This document shows positions 1 to 10,175 of a DNA stretch of 64,000 nt, in pieces. The position numbers and the translations under genes are program-made. Position 1 is the first letter of the stretch, and the number at the start of each line of letters is the position of its first letter. The notes beneath the pieces were generated by a model. That model saw only the letters and a list, made by a program, of their open reading frames with translations, searched no databases and was not told the origin of the DNA. The DNA comes from Streptomyces roseoverticillatus (GTDB lineage Bacteria > Actinomycetota > Actinomycetes > Streptomycetales > Streptomycetaceae), in assembly GCF_000719265.1 (NCBI RefSeq), contig NZ_JOFL01000017.1, positions 149,968 through 213,967 of the forward strand, read 5' to 3'.

Positions 1-1
1 G

Positions 2-798
<797 letters not shown>

Positions 799-802
<4 letters not shown>

Positions 803-1899
803 CCACCGCCCCCGCCCCCGGCCCGGGGGACGCCCCCACCGCCTTCCTCGAGGTGCGGGACCTGCGCATCCACTTCCCCACCGACGACGGGCTCGTCAAG
901 TCCGTCGACGGGCTCTCCTTCCAGCTGGAGAAGGGCCGGACGCTCGGCATCGTCGGCGAGTCCGGCTCGGGCAAGTCGGTCACCTCGCTCGGCATCATGG
1001 GCCTGCACACCGTCGGCCAGTACGGGCGCCGCAGGGCCCGGATCTCCGGCGAGATCTGGCTCGACGGCAAGGAGCTGATGAGCGCCGACCCCGACGAGGT
1101 GCGGCGGCTGCGCGGCCGCGAGATGGCGATGATCTTCCAGGACCCGCTGTCCGCCATGCACCCGTACTTCACGATCGGCCACCAGATCACCGAGGCGTAC
1201 CTGGTGCACCACAGCGACGCCGGCAAGAAGGCCGCCCGCAAGCGGGCCGTCGAGCTGCTCGACCGCGTCGGCATCCCGCAGCCCGACCGCCGCGTGGACG
1301 ACTACCCCCACCAGTTCTCCGGTGGCATGCGCCAGCGCGCCATGATCGCTATGGCGCTGGTCAACAACCCCGAGCTGCTCATCGCGGACGAGCCGACCAC
1401 CGCCCTGGACGTGACCGTCCAGGCACAGATCCTCGACCTCATCCGCGACCTGCAGAAGGAGTTCGGCTCGGCCGTCATCGTCATCACCCACGACCTCGGC
1501 GTCGTCGCCGAGCTGGCCGACGACATCCTCGTCATGTACGGCGGCCGCTGCGTGGAGCGCGGGCCCGCCGAGAAGGTCTTCTCCGAGCCCCGGCACCCCT
1601 ACACCTGGGGCCTGCTCGGCTCCATGCCGCGCATCGACCGCGAGCAGACCGACCGGCTGATCCCGGTCAAAGGCTCCCCGCCCAGCCTCATCAACATCCC
1701 TTCCGGCTGCGCCTTCAACCCGCGCTGCCCGTACGCCGACGTGCCCGCGGGCGGGATCACCCGTACGGAGCGGCCGGAACTGCGCCTGGTCACCGGCGGC
1801 GACGGCGCTGCGGGAGGCGGCCGGCACTGGTCCGCCTGCCACATGGCCGAGGAGGAACGGACCCGCATCTGGACCGAAGAGATTGCGCCCAAGCTGTGA
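799..1899 (+). CDS. Peptide ABC transporter ATP-binding protein (DppD/OppD type)
   Basis: A 366-residue cytoplasmic ATPase that powers peptide uptake together with its partner downstream. Visible motifs: Walker A GESGSGKS (residues 53-60), signature FSGGMRQR, Walker [13 protein letters not shown] and switch histidine in VITHD. The C-terminal segment [11 protein letters not shown] is the Cys-rich oligopeptide/dipeptide-specific extension, in some relatives linked to an Fe-S cluster. The GTG start at 799 overlaps the upstream stop (GTGA). The frame stays open far upstream, but that part lies over the permease gene and is a shadow. Confidence 0.95.
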
Positions 1900-1928
1900 A
1901 GGGCCACGAGGACCACGAGGATCACGCG

Positions 1929-2975
1929 ATGAAGATTCCCGGGCAGCAGGCGCCGTCCGACGGGCCCGAGGCCCTCCTCACGGTCGAGGGCCTGGTCAAG
2001 CACTTCCCGATCACCAAGGGGCTGCTGCGCCGGCAGGTCGGCGCCGTCCAGGCCGTGGACGGGCTCACCTTCGACGTGCGCACGGGGGAGACCCTGGGCG
2101 TGGTGGGCGAGTCCGGCTGCGGCAAGTCCACCATGGGCCGGCTGATCACCCGGCTGCTGGAGCCCACGGGCGGCCGGGTCGCGTTCCAGGGCAAGGACAT
2201 CAGCCACCTCGGCGTGGCGGGGATGCGCCCGCTGCGCCGCGACATCCAGATGATCTTCCAGGACCCGTACTCCTCGCTGAACCCCCGGCACACCGTCGGC
2301 ACCATCGTCGGCGCGCCCTTCAGGCTGCAGGGCATCGCGCCCGAGGGCGGGGTGAAGAAGGAGGTCCAGCGGCTGCTGGAGCTGGTGGGGCTCAGCCCGG
2401 AGCACTACAACCGCTATCCGCACGAGTTCTCCGGCGGGCAGCGGCAGCGCATCGGCATCGCGCGGGCGCTCGCGCTCAATCCGAAGCTCGTCGTCGCGGA
2501 CGAGCCGGTCTCCGCGCTGGACGTGTCGATCCAGGCCCAGGTGGTCAACCTGCTCGACGACCTCCAGGACGAGCTCGGGCTCACGTACGTGATCATCGCG
2601 CACGACCTGTCGGTCATCCGCCACGTCTCGGACCGCATCGCCGTCATGTACCTCGGCAAGCTCGTGGAGCTCACCGACCGCACCTCGCTCTACACGAAGC
2701 CGATGCACCCGTACACCAAGGCCCTGTTGTCCGCGGTGCCGGTGCCCGACCCGAAGCGGCGCGCCAAGCGGGAGCGCATCCTGCTCAAGGGGGACGTGCC
2801 CTCGCCGATTTCGCCGCCGTCCGGCTGCCGCTTCCACACCCGGTGCTGGAAGGCGACGGACGTGTGCAAGACACAGGAGCCGCCGCTGCTGGCGCTCGAA
2901 CCGGGCCACCAGGTGGCCTGCCACCACCCGGAGAACGCGCCGGAGGCGGCCACTGCGGGGACGACCGGAGGATGA
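1929..2975 (+). CDS. Peptide ABC transporter ATP-binding protein (DppF/OppF type)
   Basis: Second ATPase of the importer, 348 residues. It has Walker A GESGCGKS, signature FSGGQRQR, Walker [12 protein letters not shown], the H-loop IIAHD and the C-terminal oligopeptide transporter extension with Cys residues ([12 protein letters not shown]). I chose ATG 1929 because GAGG (1917-1920) sits eight bases before it. A GTG at 1896 would overlap the previous stop by four bases and add eleven residues rich in Asp, Glu and His; it cannot be ruled out. The gene ends the transporter operon: the next gene, 38 bp on, is unrelated. Confidence 0.93.
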   Translation: MKIPGQQAPSDGPEALLTVEGLVKHFPITKGLLRRQVGAVQAVDGLTFDVRTGETLGVVGESGCGKSTMGRLITRLLEPTGGRVAFQGKDISHLGVAGMRPLRRDIQMIFQDPYSSLNPRHTVGTIVGAPFRLQGIAPEGGVKKEVQRLLELVGLSPEHYNRYPHEFSGGQRQRIGIARALALNPKLVVADEPVSALDVSIQAQVVNLLDDLQDELGLTYVIIAHDLSVIRHVSDRIAVMYLGKLVELTDRTSLYTKPMHPYTKALLSAVPVPDPKRRAKRERILLKGDVPSPISPPSGCRFHTRCWKATDVCKTQEPPLLALEPGHQVACHHPENAPEAATAGTTGG

Positions 2976-3013
2976 GCGTCCGGAACGGCGTCCGGGCCGA
3001 GTAAGAATGTCTG

Positions 3014-3676
3014 GTGCTCACCGACCTGTTCAGCCCCTCCGTCCAGCATTCGCTGGACATCGCAGGGATCTTCGTCTTCGCGATCTCCGGCGCCCTGCTC
3101 GCCGTGCGGAAGAACTTCGACGTCTTCGGCATGGCGGTCCTGGCGGAGGTCACGGCGCTGGGCGGCGGGCTGATCCGGGACGTGATCATCGGCGCCGTGC
3201 CGCCCGCCGCCTTCACGGACCTCGGCTACTTCCTCACCCCGCTGCTCGCCACGGTGATCGTCTTCTTCCTGCACCCGGAGGTCGAGCGGATCACCAAGGC
3301 GGTGGGGGTCTTCGACGCGGCGGGCCTCGGGCTGTTCTGCGTCACCGGCACGGTCAAGGCGTACGGGCACGGGCTCGGCCTCGTCTTCGCCGCCACGCTC
3401 GGGCTGGCCACGGCGGTCGGCGGCGGCGTGCTGCGCGACATCCTCGCGCACGAGGTGCCGTCGCTGCTGCGCTGGGACCGCGACCTGTACGCCGTGCCGG
3501 CCATGGTCGGCGCCACGCTGGCCGCGCTGCTGATCCGCTTCGGCGCGCTGGACGGCCCTGCGTACGCGGTGCCCGTGGTGACGGCGTTCGTGCTGCGGCT
3601 GCTCGCGATGCGCTTCCACTGGCGGGCGCCGCGGGCGTGGCACCGGCGGAGCGCGGCCACCGAAGAGGGTTGTTGA
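3014..3676 (+). CDS. TRIC cation channel family membrane protein (UPF0126 repeat protein)
   Basis: A 220-residue polytopic membrane protein with two copies of the UPF0126/TRIC unit. The repeated Gly-rich motif is seen as ALGGGLIRDVIIG near residue 55 and AVGGGVLRDILAH near residue 140. Bacterial members have been crystallised as trimeric monovalent cation channels; a physiological role here is inference. The GTG start at 3014 has no clear Shine-Dalgarno site, but an AT-rich TAAGAAT lies just before it, so a short or absent 5' leader is possible. It is not obviously linked to the peptide transporter upstream. Confidence 0.85.
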   Translation: MLTDLFSPSVQHSLDIAGIFVFAISGALLAVRKNFDVFGMAVLAEVTALGGGLIRDVIIGAVPPAAFTDLGYFLTPLLATVIVFFLHPEVERITKAVGVFDAAGLGLFCVTGTVKAYGHGLGLVFAATLGLATAVGGGVLRDILAHEVPSLLRWDRDLYAVPAMVGATLAALLIRFGALDGPAYAVPVVTAFVLRLLAMRFHWRAPRAWHRRSAATEEGC

Positions 3677-3715
3677 CCCTTCACCGAGAACCTACCAGTG
3701 AGTAACCTCCGGGTG

Positions 3716-3721
3716 TAGCGT
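3716..3721 (+). promoter_or_regulatory. -10-like box TAGCGT for a leaderless thioesterase transcript
   Basis: TAGCGT matches TAnnnT and ends seven bases before ATG 3729; there is no Shine-Dalgarno sequence in front of that ATG. A convincing -35 box is not visible. Confidence 0.35.
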
Positions 3722-3728
3722 GACCGGC

Positions 3729-4562
3729 ATGGCACAGGCAACCATCGGTGACAGCGAATTCGACCGCGACACCGCGCTGACCCCCCGCGGCCCCGGCGTG
3801 CACGACGCCGCCCTCCCCGCCGGGTGGACCATCGGCGGTGCGGTCAACGGCGGCTTCCTCCTGGCCCTCGTCGGCCGGGCCCTCGCCGCGGAGCTCCCCC
3901 ACCCCGATCCGTTCACCGTCACCGCGCACTACCTCTCGGTCAGCCGGCCCGGCCCCGCCGTCGTCCGCACGCAGACCGTGCGCACCGGCCGCGCCCTCTC
4001 CACCGGCCAGGCGTCCCTCCTGCAGTACGACGAGGACGGCGGCGAGGTCGAGCGGATCCGCGTCCTCGCCACCTACGGCGACCTCGGCGCCCTCAGCGAC
4101 GACGTCCGCACCACGGCCAAGCCGCCCGCAATCCCCCCGTACGAGCACTGCCTGGGCAAGGAGCACGACGACGGCTCCCACCCGCTCTCCGAGATCGCCC
4201 GCCGCCTCGACATCCGCCTCGACCCCGCGACCGCCGGCTGGGCGGCCGGCGCGCCCAGCGGCCGCGGCGAGATGCGCGGCTGGTTCGGGCTCGCGGACGG
4301 CCGCCCCATGGACCCGCTCGCCCTGCTGCTCGCCGTCGACGCCCTGCCGCCCACGACGTTCGAGATGGGCCTGACCGGCTGGGTGCCCACCATCGAGCTG
4401 ACCGCCCACATCCGCTGCCGGCCCGCACCCGGACCCGTCCGCATCGCCGTCACCACGCGCAACCTCGCGGGCGGCTTCCTGGAGGAGGACGCCGAGGTCT
4501 GGGACAGCGAGGACCGGCTCGTGGCCCAGTCCCGGCAGCTGGCGGCCGCCCCGCGGCGCTGA
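3729..4562 (+). CDS. Thioesterase-superfamily (double hot-dog, TesB-like) protein
   Basis: A 277-residue protein of the acyl-CoA thioesterase/TesB-like superfamily. The N-terminal hot-dog has the typical GWTIGGAVNGGFLLA helix (residues 32-46) and the strand PFTVTAHYLSVSRPGP. The C-terminal hot-dog contains TGWVPTIELTAHIR. Predicted cytoplasmic, acting on acyl-CoA or another thioester of unknown chain. I prefer ATG 3729 (leaderless arrangement, no RBS) over GTG 3720, which would add three residues. It runs alone, in the same direction as the TRIC gene. Confidence 0.85.
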   Translation: MAQATIGDSEFDRDTALTPRGPGVHDAALPAGWTIGGAVNGGFLLALVGRALAAELPHPDPFTVTAHYLSVSRPGPAVVRTQTVRTGRALSTGQASLLQYDEDGGEVERIRVLATYGDLGALSDDVRTTAKPPAIPPYEHCLGKEHDDGSHPLSEIARRLDIRLDPATAGWAAGAPSGRGEMRGWFGLADGRPMDPLALLLAVDALPPTTFEMGLTGWVPTIELTAHIRCRPAPGPVRIAVTTRNLAGGFLEEDAEVWDSEDRLVAQSRQLAAAPRR

Positions 4563-4795
4563 GGCCGCGGGCTCACGGCGGCGGCCGGCCCTCGGGGACG
4601 CTCGGGCTCCGGCTCCGCCGGGATCGCGTGGGCGCCGCCCGGATGGGGCCTTCGCCCTCGACGGCTCCTGTTCGCCGGCCGGGTGGTCCGGATCCCCGCC
4701 ATCAAGGAGCAGACCGGCGCGTCCGCGGGCGCAGCCGCGGGCCGCCGGGGCGCCGCCTCCGGCTCCGGGCCTCCCGCCGTCGCGGGCCGCGCGGG
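4563..4795. other. Intergenic gap between convergent genes
   Basis: This 233-bp GC-rich stretch separates the thioesterase from the TIGR03086 gene, which ends towards it. I see no convincing gene, and no single strong terminator hairpin. Confidence 0.5.
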
Positions 4796-5386
4796 CTACG
4801 CGGCCTCGCGGCCCAGCCACGCCGCCAGCCGCGCGTACGCGTCCGCGCCCTCGGGCGCGGGCCGCACCGGCCCGAACGGCACCTCGTCGCCCCGCCGGTC
4901 CGCCGGCAAGAACTGCTGCGCCCAGCCCAGCGCGAGCTCGGCCAGCTCCTGGTCCAGGGGGAGCGGGTGCCCCAGCGCCTGCGACAGGTCCCAGGCGTGC
5001 GTGACGCTCTCCAGCACCATGCCCGACGTCAGGAACACGGCGCCGGGGAACGTCCCCCACTCCACGGTCACCGGGCGCTCCAGCGTCGCGTCATCCGCCC
5101 AGGCCGCTGCCAGCCGGGCCCGCGCCGCCCCGTAGGCCCGGCCCCAGCCGTCGTCCGCGACGTCCGTGGGCGGCTTGCTCCACTCCACCGCGCCCGTCTC
5201 GCCGAGCTGCGCGCCGTCCCTCACACCGGCCACGAGGTGGCCCAGCAGGGCCCGTACGTCGAACTCCGCGCACGGCGTCGGATCCCCGAGCCGCTCCGCG
5301 GGCACGGCCTCGATCAGGGCCGCGACCTGGGCGACGGCGCGCTCCAGGAGGGGGCGCGGGTCGGTGGCGGCGGGGGTGCTGGTCAT
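4796..5386 (-). CDS. TIGR03086-type protein (DinB/maleylpyruvate isomerase-like fold)
   Basis: A 196-residue protein of the mycothiol-dependent maleylpyruvate isomerase N-terminal/DinB-like superfamily. The family signature appears as TPCAEFDVRALLGHLVAG (residues 38-55) and, further on, the helix ending VTHAWDLSQALG. Members are four-helix bundles that usually bind a divalent metal; the substrate is unknown. The start at 5386 follows GGAG at a good distance; the ATG at 5398 has a poor upstream sequence. It is divergent from a WYL regulator at 5594, a common pairing for this family, so it is probably that regulator's target. Confidence 0.85.
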   Translation of the reverse strand: MTSTPAATDPRPLLERAVAQVAALIEAVPAERLGDPTPCAEFDVRALLGHLVAGVRDGAQLGETGAVEWSKPPTDVADDGWGRAYGAARARLAAAWADDATLERPVTVEWGTFPGAVFLTSGMVLESVTHAWDLSQALGHPLPLDQELAELALGWAQQFLPADRRGDEVPFGPVRPAPEGADAYARLAAWLGREAA

Positions 5387-5414
5387 GGGGGACTCCATTC
5401 GCGGGAGGTGATCG

Positions 5415-5520
5415 GTCGATCCGCGGATCCGGGGATGCGGGGCTCCGTTCCGGGGGTCCGGAGATCCGTTCTGGATCCAGGGATCCGTTCCTAAGATCCG
5501 GGGATCAGTTCCGGGGAACA
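5415..5520. repeat. Imperfect short repeats around GGATCC/GATCCG upstream of the TIGR03086 gene
   Basis: About six irregular copies of a unit resembling CCG(T)TC.GG plus GGATCC or GATCCG occur in this 105-bp stretch (for example GCGGATCCGGGGAT, GGAGATCCGTTCTGG, CTGGATCCAGGGATCC). Spacing is irregular. It lies in the 5' region of the minus-strand gene. Function unknown. Confidence 0.5.
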
Positions 5521-5538
5521 CGCAGAGCATCCCGCCAT

Positions 5539-5561
5539 AACCTGACAACGGCCGTCAGGTT
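5539..5561. promoter_or_regulatory. Perfect inverted repeat, likely operator of the divergent WYL regulator
   Basis: AACCTGAC and GTCAGGTT form a perfect 8-bp inverted repeat around a 7-bp spacer. It sits 33 bp before the WYL regulator start and 153 bp before the divergent TIGR03086 start. The position and symmetry fit an autoregulatory operator (inference). Confidence 0.55.
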
Positions 5562-5593
5562 TTCCGCCGCAACCCGCAAGCCATCCTTGAGCG

Positions 5594-6592
5594 GTGAAAT
5601 CCGACCGACTGCTGGCGATCCTCCTGCTCCTCCAGACCCGCGGCCGCGTGCCCGCCCGCGAACTGGCCGACCGCCTGGAGGTGTCCGTCCGCACCGTCTA
5701 CCGCGACGTCGAGTCCCTATCCGCCGCGGGCGTGCCCGTCTACGCCGAGCGCGGCCGGCACGGCGGCATCGCGCTGCTTCCCGGCTACCGCACGGACGTC
5801 ACGGGCCTCACCGCCGACGAGGCCCGCGCCCTGTTCGTCCTCTCCACCCGGAACACGCTCGCCGACCTCGGCCTCGACAGCGCCCTCGGCTCCGCCCTGC
5901 GCAAGGTTATGGCCGCCCTGCCCGCCCCGCACCGCCCCGCCGCCGAGGCCACCAGCCGCCGCATCCTCGTCGACCCCGTCCGCTGGCTGGGCGGCCCCGC
6001 GGCCGTCCCCGCCGTCGACGTCGGCGAACTGCAGGGCGCCGTCCTCGCCGACCGGCGGCTGCGCCTGCGCTACCGCCACGGCGGGCAGGAAGCGCCCCGC
6101 ACGTACACCGTCGACCCCTACGGCCTCGTCGCCAAGGCCGGCGTCTGGTATCTCGTCGCCGACCGGCGGGCCCGCCCGCAGCTGTTCCGGGCCGACCGCG
6201 TGGCCGCCCTGACCGTCACCGGGGACACGGTGCGCCGCCGGGCGGGCGTGGAGCTCGCCGACGCGTGGGAGGTGCTCCGGCGCGAGGTCGAGCAGCGGCC
6301 GGCGGGCCTGCGCGTGACGGCCACCGTACGGCGCTCCCGGCTCGACATGTTCCTGCGCCTCCTCGGCCCCGCCTTCGCCGCGCCGCCCTCCGCCGGCGAC
6401 CCCGCCACCGTCGAGCTCCTCCTCACCGAACCCCGTGCCGCCCGCGCCCTGCTGCCCTTCGGCCCCGACGTCGAGGTCCTCTCCCCGGAGGAGGTCCGCG
6501 CGGACCTGGCGGAGGTGGCCGCGGCGACCGCGGAACTGTACGGACGGGCCCGGGCCGGAACGCCCGGTACTGTTCCGGACCCGGCCTCGTAG
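5594..6592 (+). CDS. YafY-type transcriptional regulator with HTH and WYL domains
   Basis: A 332-residue DNA-binding protein. The N-terminal HTH (residues 1-55) contains [20 protein letters not shown], the YafY/DeoR-like helix-turn-helix. A WYL domain follows at about 140-225, with [18 protein letters not shown] carrying the WYL motif as WYL. WYL domains bind ligands or nucleic acid in families such as PafBC and DriD. The start is GTG 5594. It is divergent from the TIGR03086 gene and faces a perfect inverted repeat (5539-5561). Its stop codon TAG is embedded in the TAGAAT box of the next gene. Confidence 0.88.
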   Translation: MKSDRLLAILLLLQTRGRVPARELADRLEVSVRTVYRDVESLSAAGVPVYAERGRHGGIALLPGYRTDVTGLTADEARALFVLSTRNTLADLGLDSALGSALRKVMAALPAPHRPAAEATSRRILVDPVRWLGGPAAVPAVDVGELQGAVLADRRLRLRYRHGGQEAPRTYTVDPYGLVAKAGVWYLVADRRARPQLFRADRVAALTVTGDTVRRRAGVELADAWEVLRREVEQRPAGLRVTATVRRSRLDMFLRLLGPAFAAPPSAGDPATVELLLTEPRAARALLPFGPDVEVLSPEEVRADLAEVAAATAELYGRARAGTPGTVPDPAS

Positions 6593-6595
6593 AAT
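6590..6595 (+). promoter_or_regulatory. -10-like box TAGAAT of the cysteine desulfurase gene
   Basis: TAGAAT is a near-consensus -10 hexamer overlapping the stop codon of the upstream regulator, eleven bases before ATG 6606. Transcription would start only a few bases before the ATG. Confidence 0.4.
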
Positions 6596-6605
6596 CGTGC
6601 CCACC

Positions 6606-7775
6606 ATGGCCTACCTCGACCACGCCGCCACCACCCCGATGCTCCCGGAGGCGGTGCAGGCGATGACCGCCCAGCTCGCCCTCACCGGAAACGCCTCCTC
6701 GCTGCACGCCGCCGGGCGGCGGGCGCGCCGCACCGTCGAGGAGGCGCGCGAGTCCCTCGCCGCGGCGCTCGGCGCCCGCCCCAGCGAAGTCGTGTTCACC
6801 GCGGGCGGCACCGAAGCCGACAACCTCGCCGTCAAGGGGCTCTACTGGGCGCGCCGGGCCGCCGACCCCGCCCGGACGCGCGTCCTCACCAGCCCCGTCG
6901 AGCACCACGCCGTGCTCGACGCCGTCGACTGGCTCGCCACGCACGAGGGCGCGACCGTCGAGTACCTCCCGGTCGACTCCCACGGGCGGGTCCACCCCGA
7001 CGCGCTGCGCGAGGCCATAGCCCGCGAGCCCGGGGACGTCGCCCTGGCCACGGTGATGTGGGCCAACAACGAGATCGGCACGATCATGCCGATCCGCGAA
7101 CTGGCGGACGCGGCCGCCGAGTCCGGCGTGCCCCTGCACGCCGACGCCGTCCAGGCCTTCGGGCAGCTGGACATCGGCTTCGCCGAGTCCGGGCTCGCCG
7201 CCATGACGGTCAGCGGGCACAAGATCGGCGGGCCGTACGGCATCGGCGCGCTCCTCCTCGGCCGGCAGTACGCGCCCGTGCCGCTGCTCCACGGCGGCGG
7301 CCAGGAGCGCCACGTGCGCTCCGGCACGCTCGACGTGCCCGCGATCGCCGCCTTCGCCGTCGCCGGCGAGCTCGCCGCCGCGCGGCGCACGGACTTCGCC
7401 CGCGAGGTCGGCGCCCTGCGCGACGAACTGATCGCCGGGGTGCGGGCCGTCGTCCCCGACGCCGTCCTGGGCGGCGACCCCGACCCGGCCGGCCGCCTGC
7501 CCGCCAACGCCCACTTCTCCTTCCCCGGCTGCGAGGGAGACTCCCTGCTGCTCCTCCTCGACGCCCAGGGCATCGAGTGCTCCACGGGATCCGCGTGCAC
7601 CGCGGGCGTGGCCCAGCCGAGCCACGTCGTCCTCGCCACGGGCACCGACACGGACCTGGCCCGCGGCACGCTCCGCTTCTCCCTGGGGCACACGTCCACG
7701 GCGGCGGACGTGACGGCCGTCGTCGAGGCCATCGGGCCGGTGGTGGAGCGGGCCCGCACGGCGGGCCTCAGCTAG
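6606..7775 (+). CDS. Cysteine desulfurase (IscS/NifS family)
   Basis: A 389-residue PLP enzyme that takes sulfur from cysteine and passes it on as a persulfide. Visible features: N-terminal YLDHAATTP, cofactor region GGTEADN (residues 59-65), Schiff-base lysine in [18 protein letters not shown], and the sulfur-carrying cysteine in [10 protein letters not shown] near residue 330. The next plus-strand gene is mnmA, which needs such a sulfur donor for tRNA 2-thiouridine, so a role in tRNA thiolation is likely. The stop overlaps the convergent amidase gene by eight bases. Confidence 0.95.
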   Translation: MAYLDHAATTPMLPEAVQAMTAQLALTGNASSLHAAGRRARRTVEEARESLAAALGARPSEVVFTAGGTEADNLAVKGLYWARRAADPARTRVLTSPVEHHAVLDAVDWLATHEGATVEYLPVDSHGRVHPDALREAIAREPGDVALATVMWANNEIGTIMPIRELADAAAESGVPLHADAVQAFGQLDIGFAESGLAAMTVSGHKIGGPYGIGALLLGRQYAPVPLLHGGGQERHVRSGTLDVPAIAAFAVAGELAAARRTDFAREVGALRDELIAGVRAVVPDAVLGGDPDPAGRLPANAHFSFPGCEGDSLLLLLDAQGIECSTGSACTAGVAQPSHVVLATGTDTDLARGTLRFSLGHTSTAADVTAVVEAIGPVVERARTAGLS

Positions 7776-8412
7776 CCGCGGCTTCTCTTACGAGCCGCAG
7801 GTACCGGTCCCAGTCCCAGTGGGGGCCGGGGTCGGTGTGGTCCGTTCCGGGCACCTCGGAGTGGGCGACGATGTGCGTGCGGTCCACGGGGATCTTGTAG
7901 CGGGCGCAGATGCCGGCCGTGAGGCGGGCTGAAGCGGTGTACATGGCGTCCGTGAAGCCCGCGGGCCGGTCGACGTAGCCCTCGTGCTCGATGCCGATGC
8001 TGCGCTCGTTGAAGGCGCGGTTCCCGGAGTGGAAGGCCACGTCCAGCTCGCGGACGGTCTGCGCGATGTGCCCGTCCTTGCGCACGACGTAGTGCGCCGC
8101 CGCCTCGTGCAGGGGGTCGCGGAAGACGCGGAGGGCGTCGCTGTAGCTGCCCTGGACGACGTGGACGACGACGCGGTCGACGCCGTAGTCGTCCGGCCGC
8201 GACGCGCGCCGCCAGTTCGCCGACGACGCGGCGACCCACTCGGCGCCGGCGTGGTCGAGCGCGCCGTTCGTACGCGGCCTCTCCCGCCCGGAGACCCGCC
8301 ACCACCAGCGCTGGACCTCGCCGCGCCCGGCGTACCCGGCGGTGCCGGCGCCCACGACGACACCGGCACCGCCGAGAAGCACCCCTCGCCGAGAAATACG
8401 CTCCGAACCCAT
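7768..8412 (-). CDS. N-acetylmuramoyl-L-alanine amidase (amidase_2 family), Tat-exported
   Basis: A 214-residue peptidoglycan amidase. It has a twin-arginine signal ([16 protein letters not shown], residues 6-21), so it should be exported folded. The amidase_2 fold shows zinc-ligand histidine in VVHVVQGSY, the catalytic-site Glu region SIGIEHEGY, and the C-terminal metal histidine in [13 protein letters not shown]. It probably trims cell wall during growth or recycling. It starts at ATG 8412; the open frame extends further upstream into the repeat region but is low-complexity shadow. The 3' end overlaps the convergent cysteine desulfurase stop by eight bases. Confidence 0.92.
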   Translation of the reverse strand: MGSERISRRGVLLGGAGVVVGAGTAGYAGRGEVQRWWWRVSGRERPRTNGALDHAGAEWVAASSANWRRASRPDDYGVDRVVVHVVQGSYSDALRVFRDPLHEAAAHYVVRKDGHIAQTVRELDVAFHSGNRAFNERSIGIEHEGYVDRPAGFTDAMYTASARLTAGICARYKIPVDRTHIVAHSEVPGTDHTDPGPHWDWDRYLRLVREAAAS

Positions 8413-8523
8413 CCCCACCCCCGGGTGCCGTTTCCCTCCCCACCCCAACGCCCACGAGCCCGCCACGGGTTCCACCCATGACCGCCCGATGCGGTTAGGC
8501 CAGGCACCGCCGGTCCGCGCCGC

Positions 8524-8700
8524 GGGGGTGTCCCGCCGTCGCGGCGGCGGGGAGATGCCGGGCCCGGCAAGATCACCTGCCGACGGGCGGGCGAAGGGCG
8601 CCGGCCCGGCGAATTCTTTCCGCCGCCGCGGTGCGCAACCAGGCATCTCGCTGACCGGCGGTGGCCGGACGGCCTGACGGTGGCCGGGCACCGCAGGGTA
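8524..8700. repeat. Hairpin-type intergenic repeat, copy A
   Basis: First copy of a unit that is repeated in tandem with copy B. It shares an exact 24-bp segment (8524-8547 with 8708-8731) and an exact 62-bp segment (8579-8640 with 8741-8802). It opens with a GTCCCGCCGTCGCGGCGG module and carries the opposing TTTCCGCCGCCGCGG module, so the unit can fold on itself. It then ends in a tail GACCGGCGGTGGCCGGACGG that resembles the tails of other copies in the window. Confidence 0.8.
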
Positions 8701-8707
8701 GGGCCGT

Positions 8708-8870
8708 GGGGGTGTCCCGCCGTCGCGGCGGGAAGGAAGCGCCGACGGGCGGGCGAAGGGCGCCGGCCCGGCGAATTCTTTCCGCCGCCGCGGTGCGCAA
8801 CCGGGACGGCGTTGTCCGGCGGTGCCGGGCGGCCTGATGATGGCCGGGCGCCGCCAGAGTGGCGGCTCGC
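8708..8870. repeat. Hairpin-type intergenic repeat, copy B
   Basis: Second tandem copy, lacking 22 bp that copy A has between the two modules. The arms CCGTCGCGGCGGGAAGGAA and TTCTTTCCGCCGCCGCGG are near-complementary over about 18 bp. The tail CCGGCGGTGCCGGGCGGCCT recurs almost unchanged in copy C (18309-18328). With copy A it fills the 548-bp gap between the divergent amidase and mnmA genes; I see no gene in that gap. Confidence 0.8.
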
Positions 8871-8960
8871 CGTGGCAGCGGGGGCGCGACGCAGTCGTAC
8901 GGGCACGTCCCGGAAACCCGGACGCCACGACGCCGGTCGCCCCCGTACTCTGGAGGGGTT

Positions 8961-10121
8961 ATGACTGACTTCCCCGGTGCCCCCGATCTCAACGCCCCCC
9001 GCAAGGGGCTCCGCGTGCTCGCCGCCATGTCCGGCGGTGTCGACTCCGCCGTCGCCGCGGCCCGCGCCGTCGAGGCCGGGCACGACGTGACCGGCGTGCA
9101 CCTCGCGCTGTCCGCGAATCCGCAGTCGTTCCGGACGGGCGCCCGCGGCTGCTGCACGATCGAGGACTCCCGCGACGCCCGCCGCGCCGCGGACGTGATC
9201 GGCATCCCGTTCTACTGCTGGGACCTGGCGGAACGCTTCCGCGAGGACGTCGTCGAGGACTTCGTCGCCGAGTACGAGGCCGGCCGCACGCCCAACCCCT
9301 GCCTCCGCTGCAACGAGAAGATTAAGTTCGCGGCGCTGCTGGACAAGGCGCTCGCGCTCGGCTTCGACGCGGTGTGCACGGGCCACTACGCGACGGTCGT
9401 CCTCAACGAGGACGGCACGCGCGAGCTGCACCGCGCCAGCGACATGGCCAAGGACCAGTCGTACGTCCTCGGCGTGCTGGACGACCGGCAGCTCGCCCAC
9501 GCGATGTTCCCGCTGGGCGACACGGTCACGACGAAGGACGAGATCCGCGCGGAGGCGGAGCGCCGCGGCCTGGCCGTGGCGAAGAAGCCGGACAGCCACG
9601 ACATCTGCTTCATCGCCGACGGTGACACCCGAGGCTTCCTGGCGAAGCGCCTCGGCAGGGCCGACGGCGACATCGTCGACGAGTCCGGCGCGAAGGTGGG
9701 CACGCACGAGGGCGCGTACGGCTACACCATCGGCCAGCGCAAGGGCCTGCGGATCGGTCACCCGGCCCCGGACGGCAAGCCGCGCTACGTCCTGGACATC
9801 TCGCCGGTGAACAACACGGTGACGGTGGGCCCGGTGGAGGCGCTCGACGTCATCGCCCTGACCGCGATCCGCCCCCGCTGGTGCGGCGCGGCCCCGCAGG
9901 GCGCCGGCACGTACACCGCCCAGCTGCGCGCCCACGGCGGTGAGACCGAGGTGACGGCGGAGCTCGTCGGGGACGAGCTCCGGGTCCGCTTCAGCGAGCC
10001 GGTCCGCGGCGTGGCCCCGGGCCAGGCGATCGTGCTGTACGACGGCACGCGCGTGGTCGGCTCGGCGACGATCGCCACGACCGAACGGGCGCGGGCCGCG
10101 CAGGCGGCGCAGAGCGCCTGA
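8961..10121 (+). CDS. mnmA: tRNA-specific 2-thiouridylase MnmA
   Basis: A 386-residue enzyme that makes 2-thiouridine at the wobble base of tRNAs for Lys, Glu and Gln. Seen directly: PP-loop SGGVDS (residues 24-29), the catalytic cysteine in RCNEKIKF (Cys117), the second redox cysteine in HDICFIAD (Cys215), GHYA and the tRNA-binding KDQSYVL. ATG 8961 follows an excellent GGAGGGG site. A TACTCT box directly before that SD suggests a very short leader. The sulfur donor is probably the cysteine desulfurase encoded 1.2 kb upstream. Confidence 0.97.
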   Translation: MTDFPGAPDLNAPRKGLRVLAAMSGGVDSAVAAARAVEAGHDVTGVHLALSANPQSFRTGARGCCTIEDSRDARRAADVIGIPFYCWDLAERFREDVVEDFVAEYEAGRTPNPCLRCNEKIKFAALLDKALALGFDAVCTGHYATVVLNEDGTRELHRASDMAKDQSYVLGVLDDRQLAHAMFPLGDTVTTKDEIRAEAERRGLAVAKKPDSHDICFIADGDTRGFLAKRLGRADGDIVDESGAKVGTHEGAYGYTIGQRKGLRIGHPAPDGKPRYVLDISPVNNTVTVGPVEALDVIALTAIRPRWCGAAPQGAGTYTAQLRAHGGETEVTAELVGDELRVRFSEPVRGVAPGQAIVLYDGTRVVGSATIATTERARAAQAAQSA

Positions 10122-10143
10122 CCCGCACGGCCCGGAGGATTGC

Positions 10144-10168
10144 GGCGGCCGGACCCGGTCCGGCCGCC
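10144..10168. terminator. Bidirectional hairpin between mnmA and the convergent gene
   Basis: GGCGGCCGGACC faces GGTCCGGCCGCC across one base, giving a strong stem once the centre opens. It lies between two convergent stop codons (10121 and 10176). There is no T-run, as is usual here. Confidence 0.6.
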
Positions 10169-10175
10169 GGCCGGC

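Noticed and set aside
8524..8870. Tandem repeats as a CRISPR array
   Set aside because: Only two long units with internal homology, no short regular repeat-spacer pattern and no cas genes.
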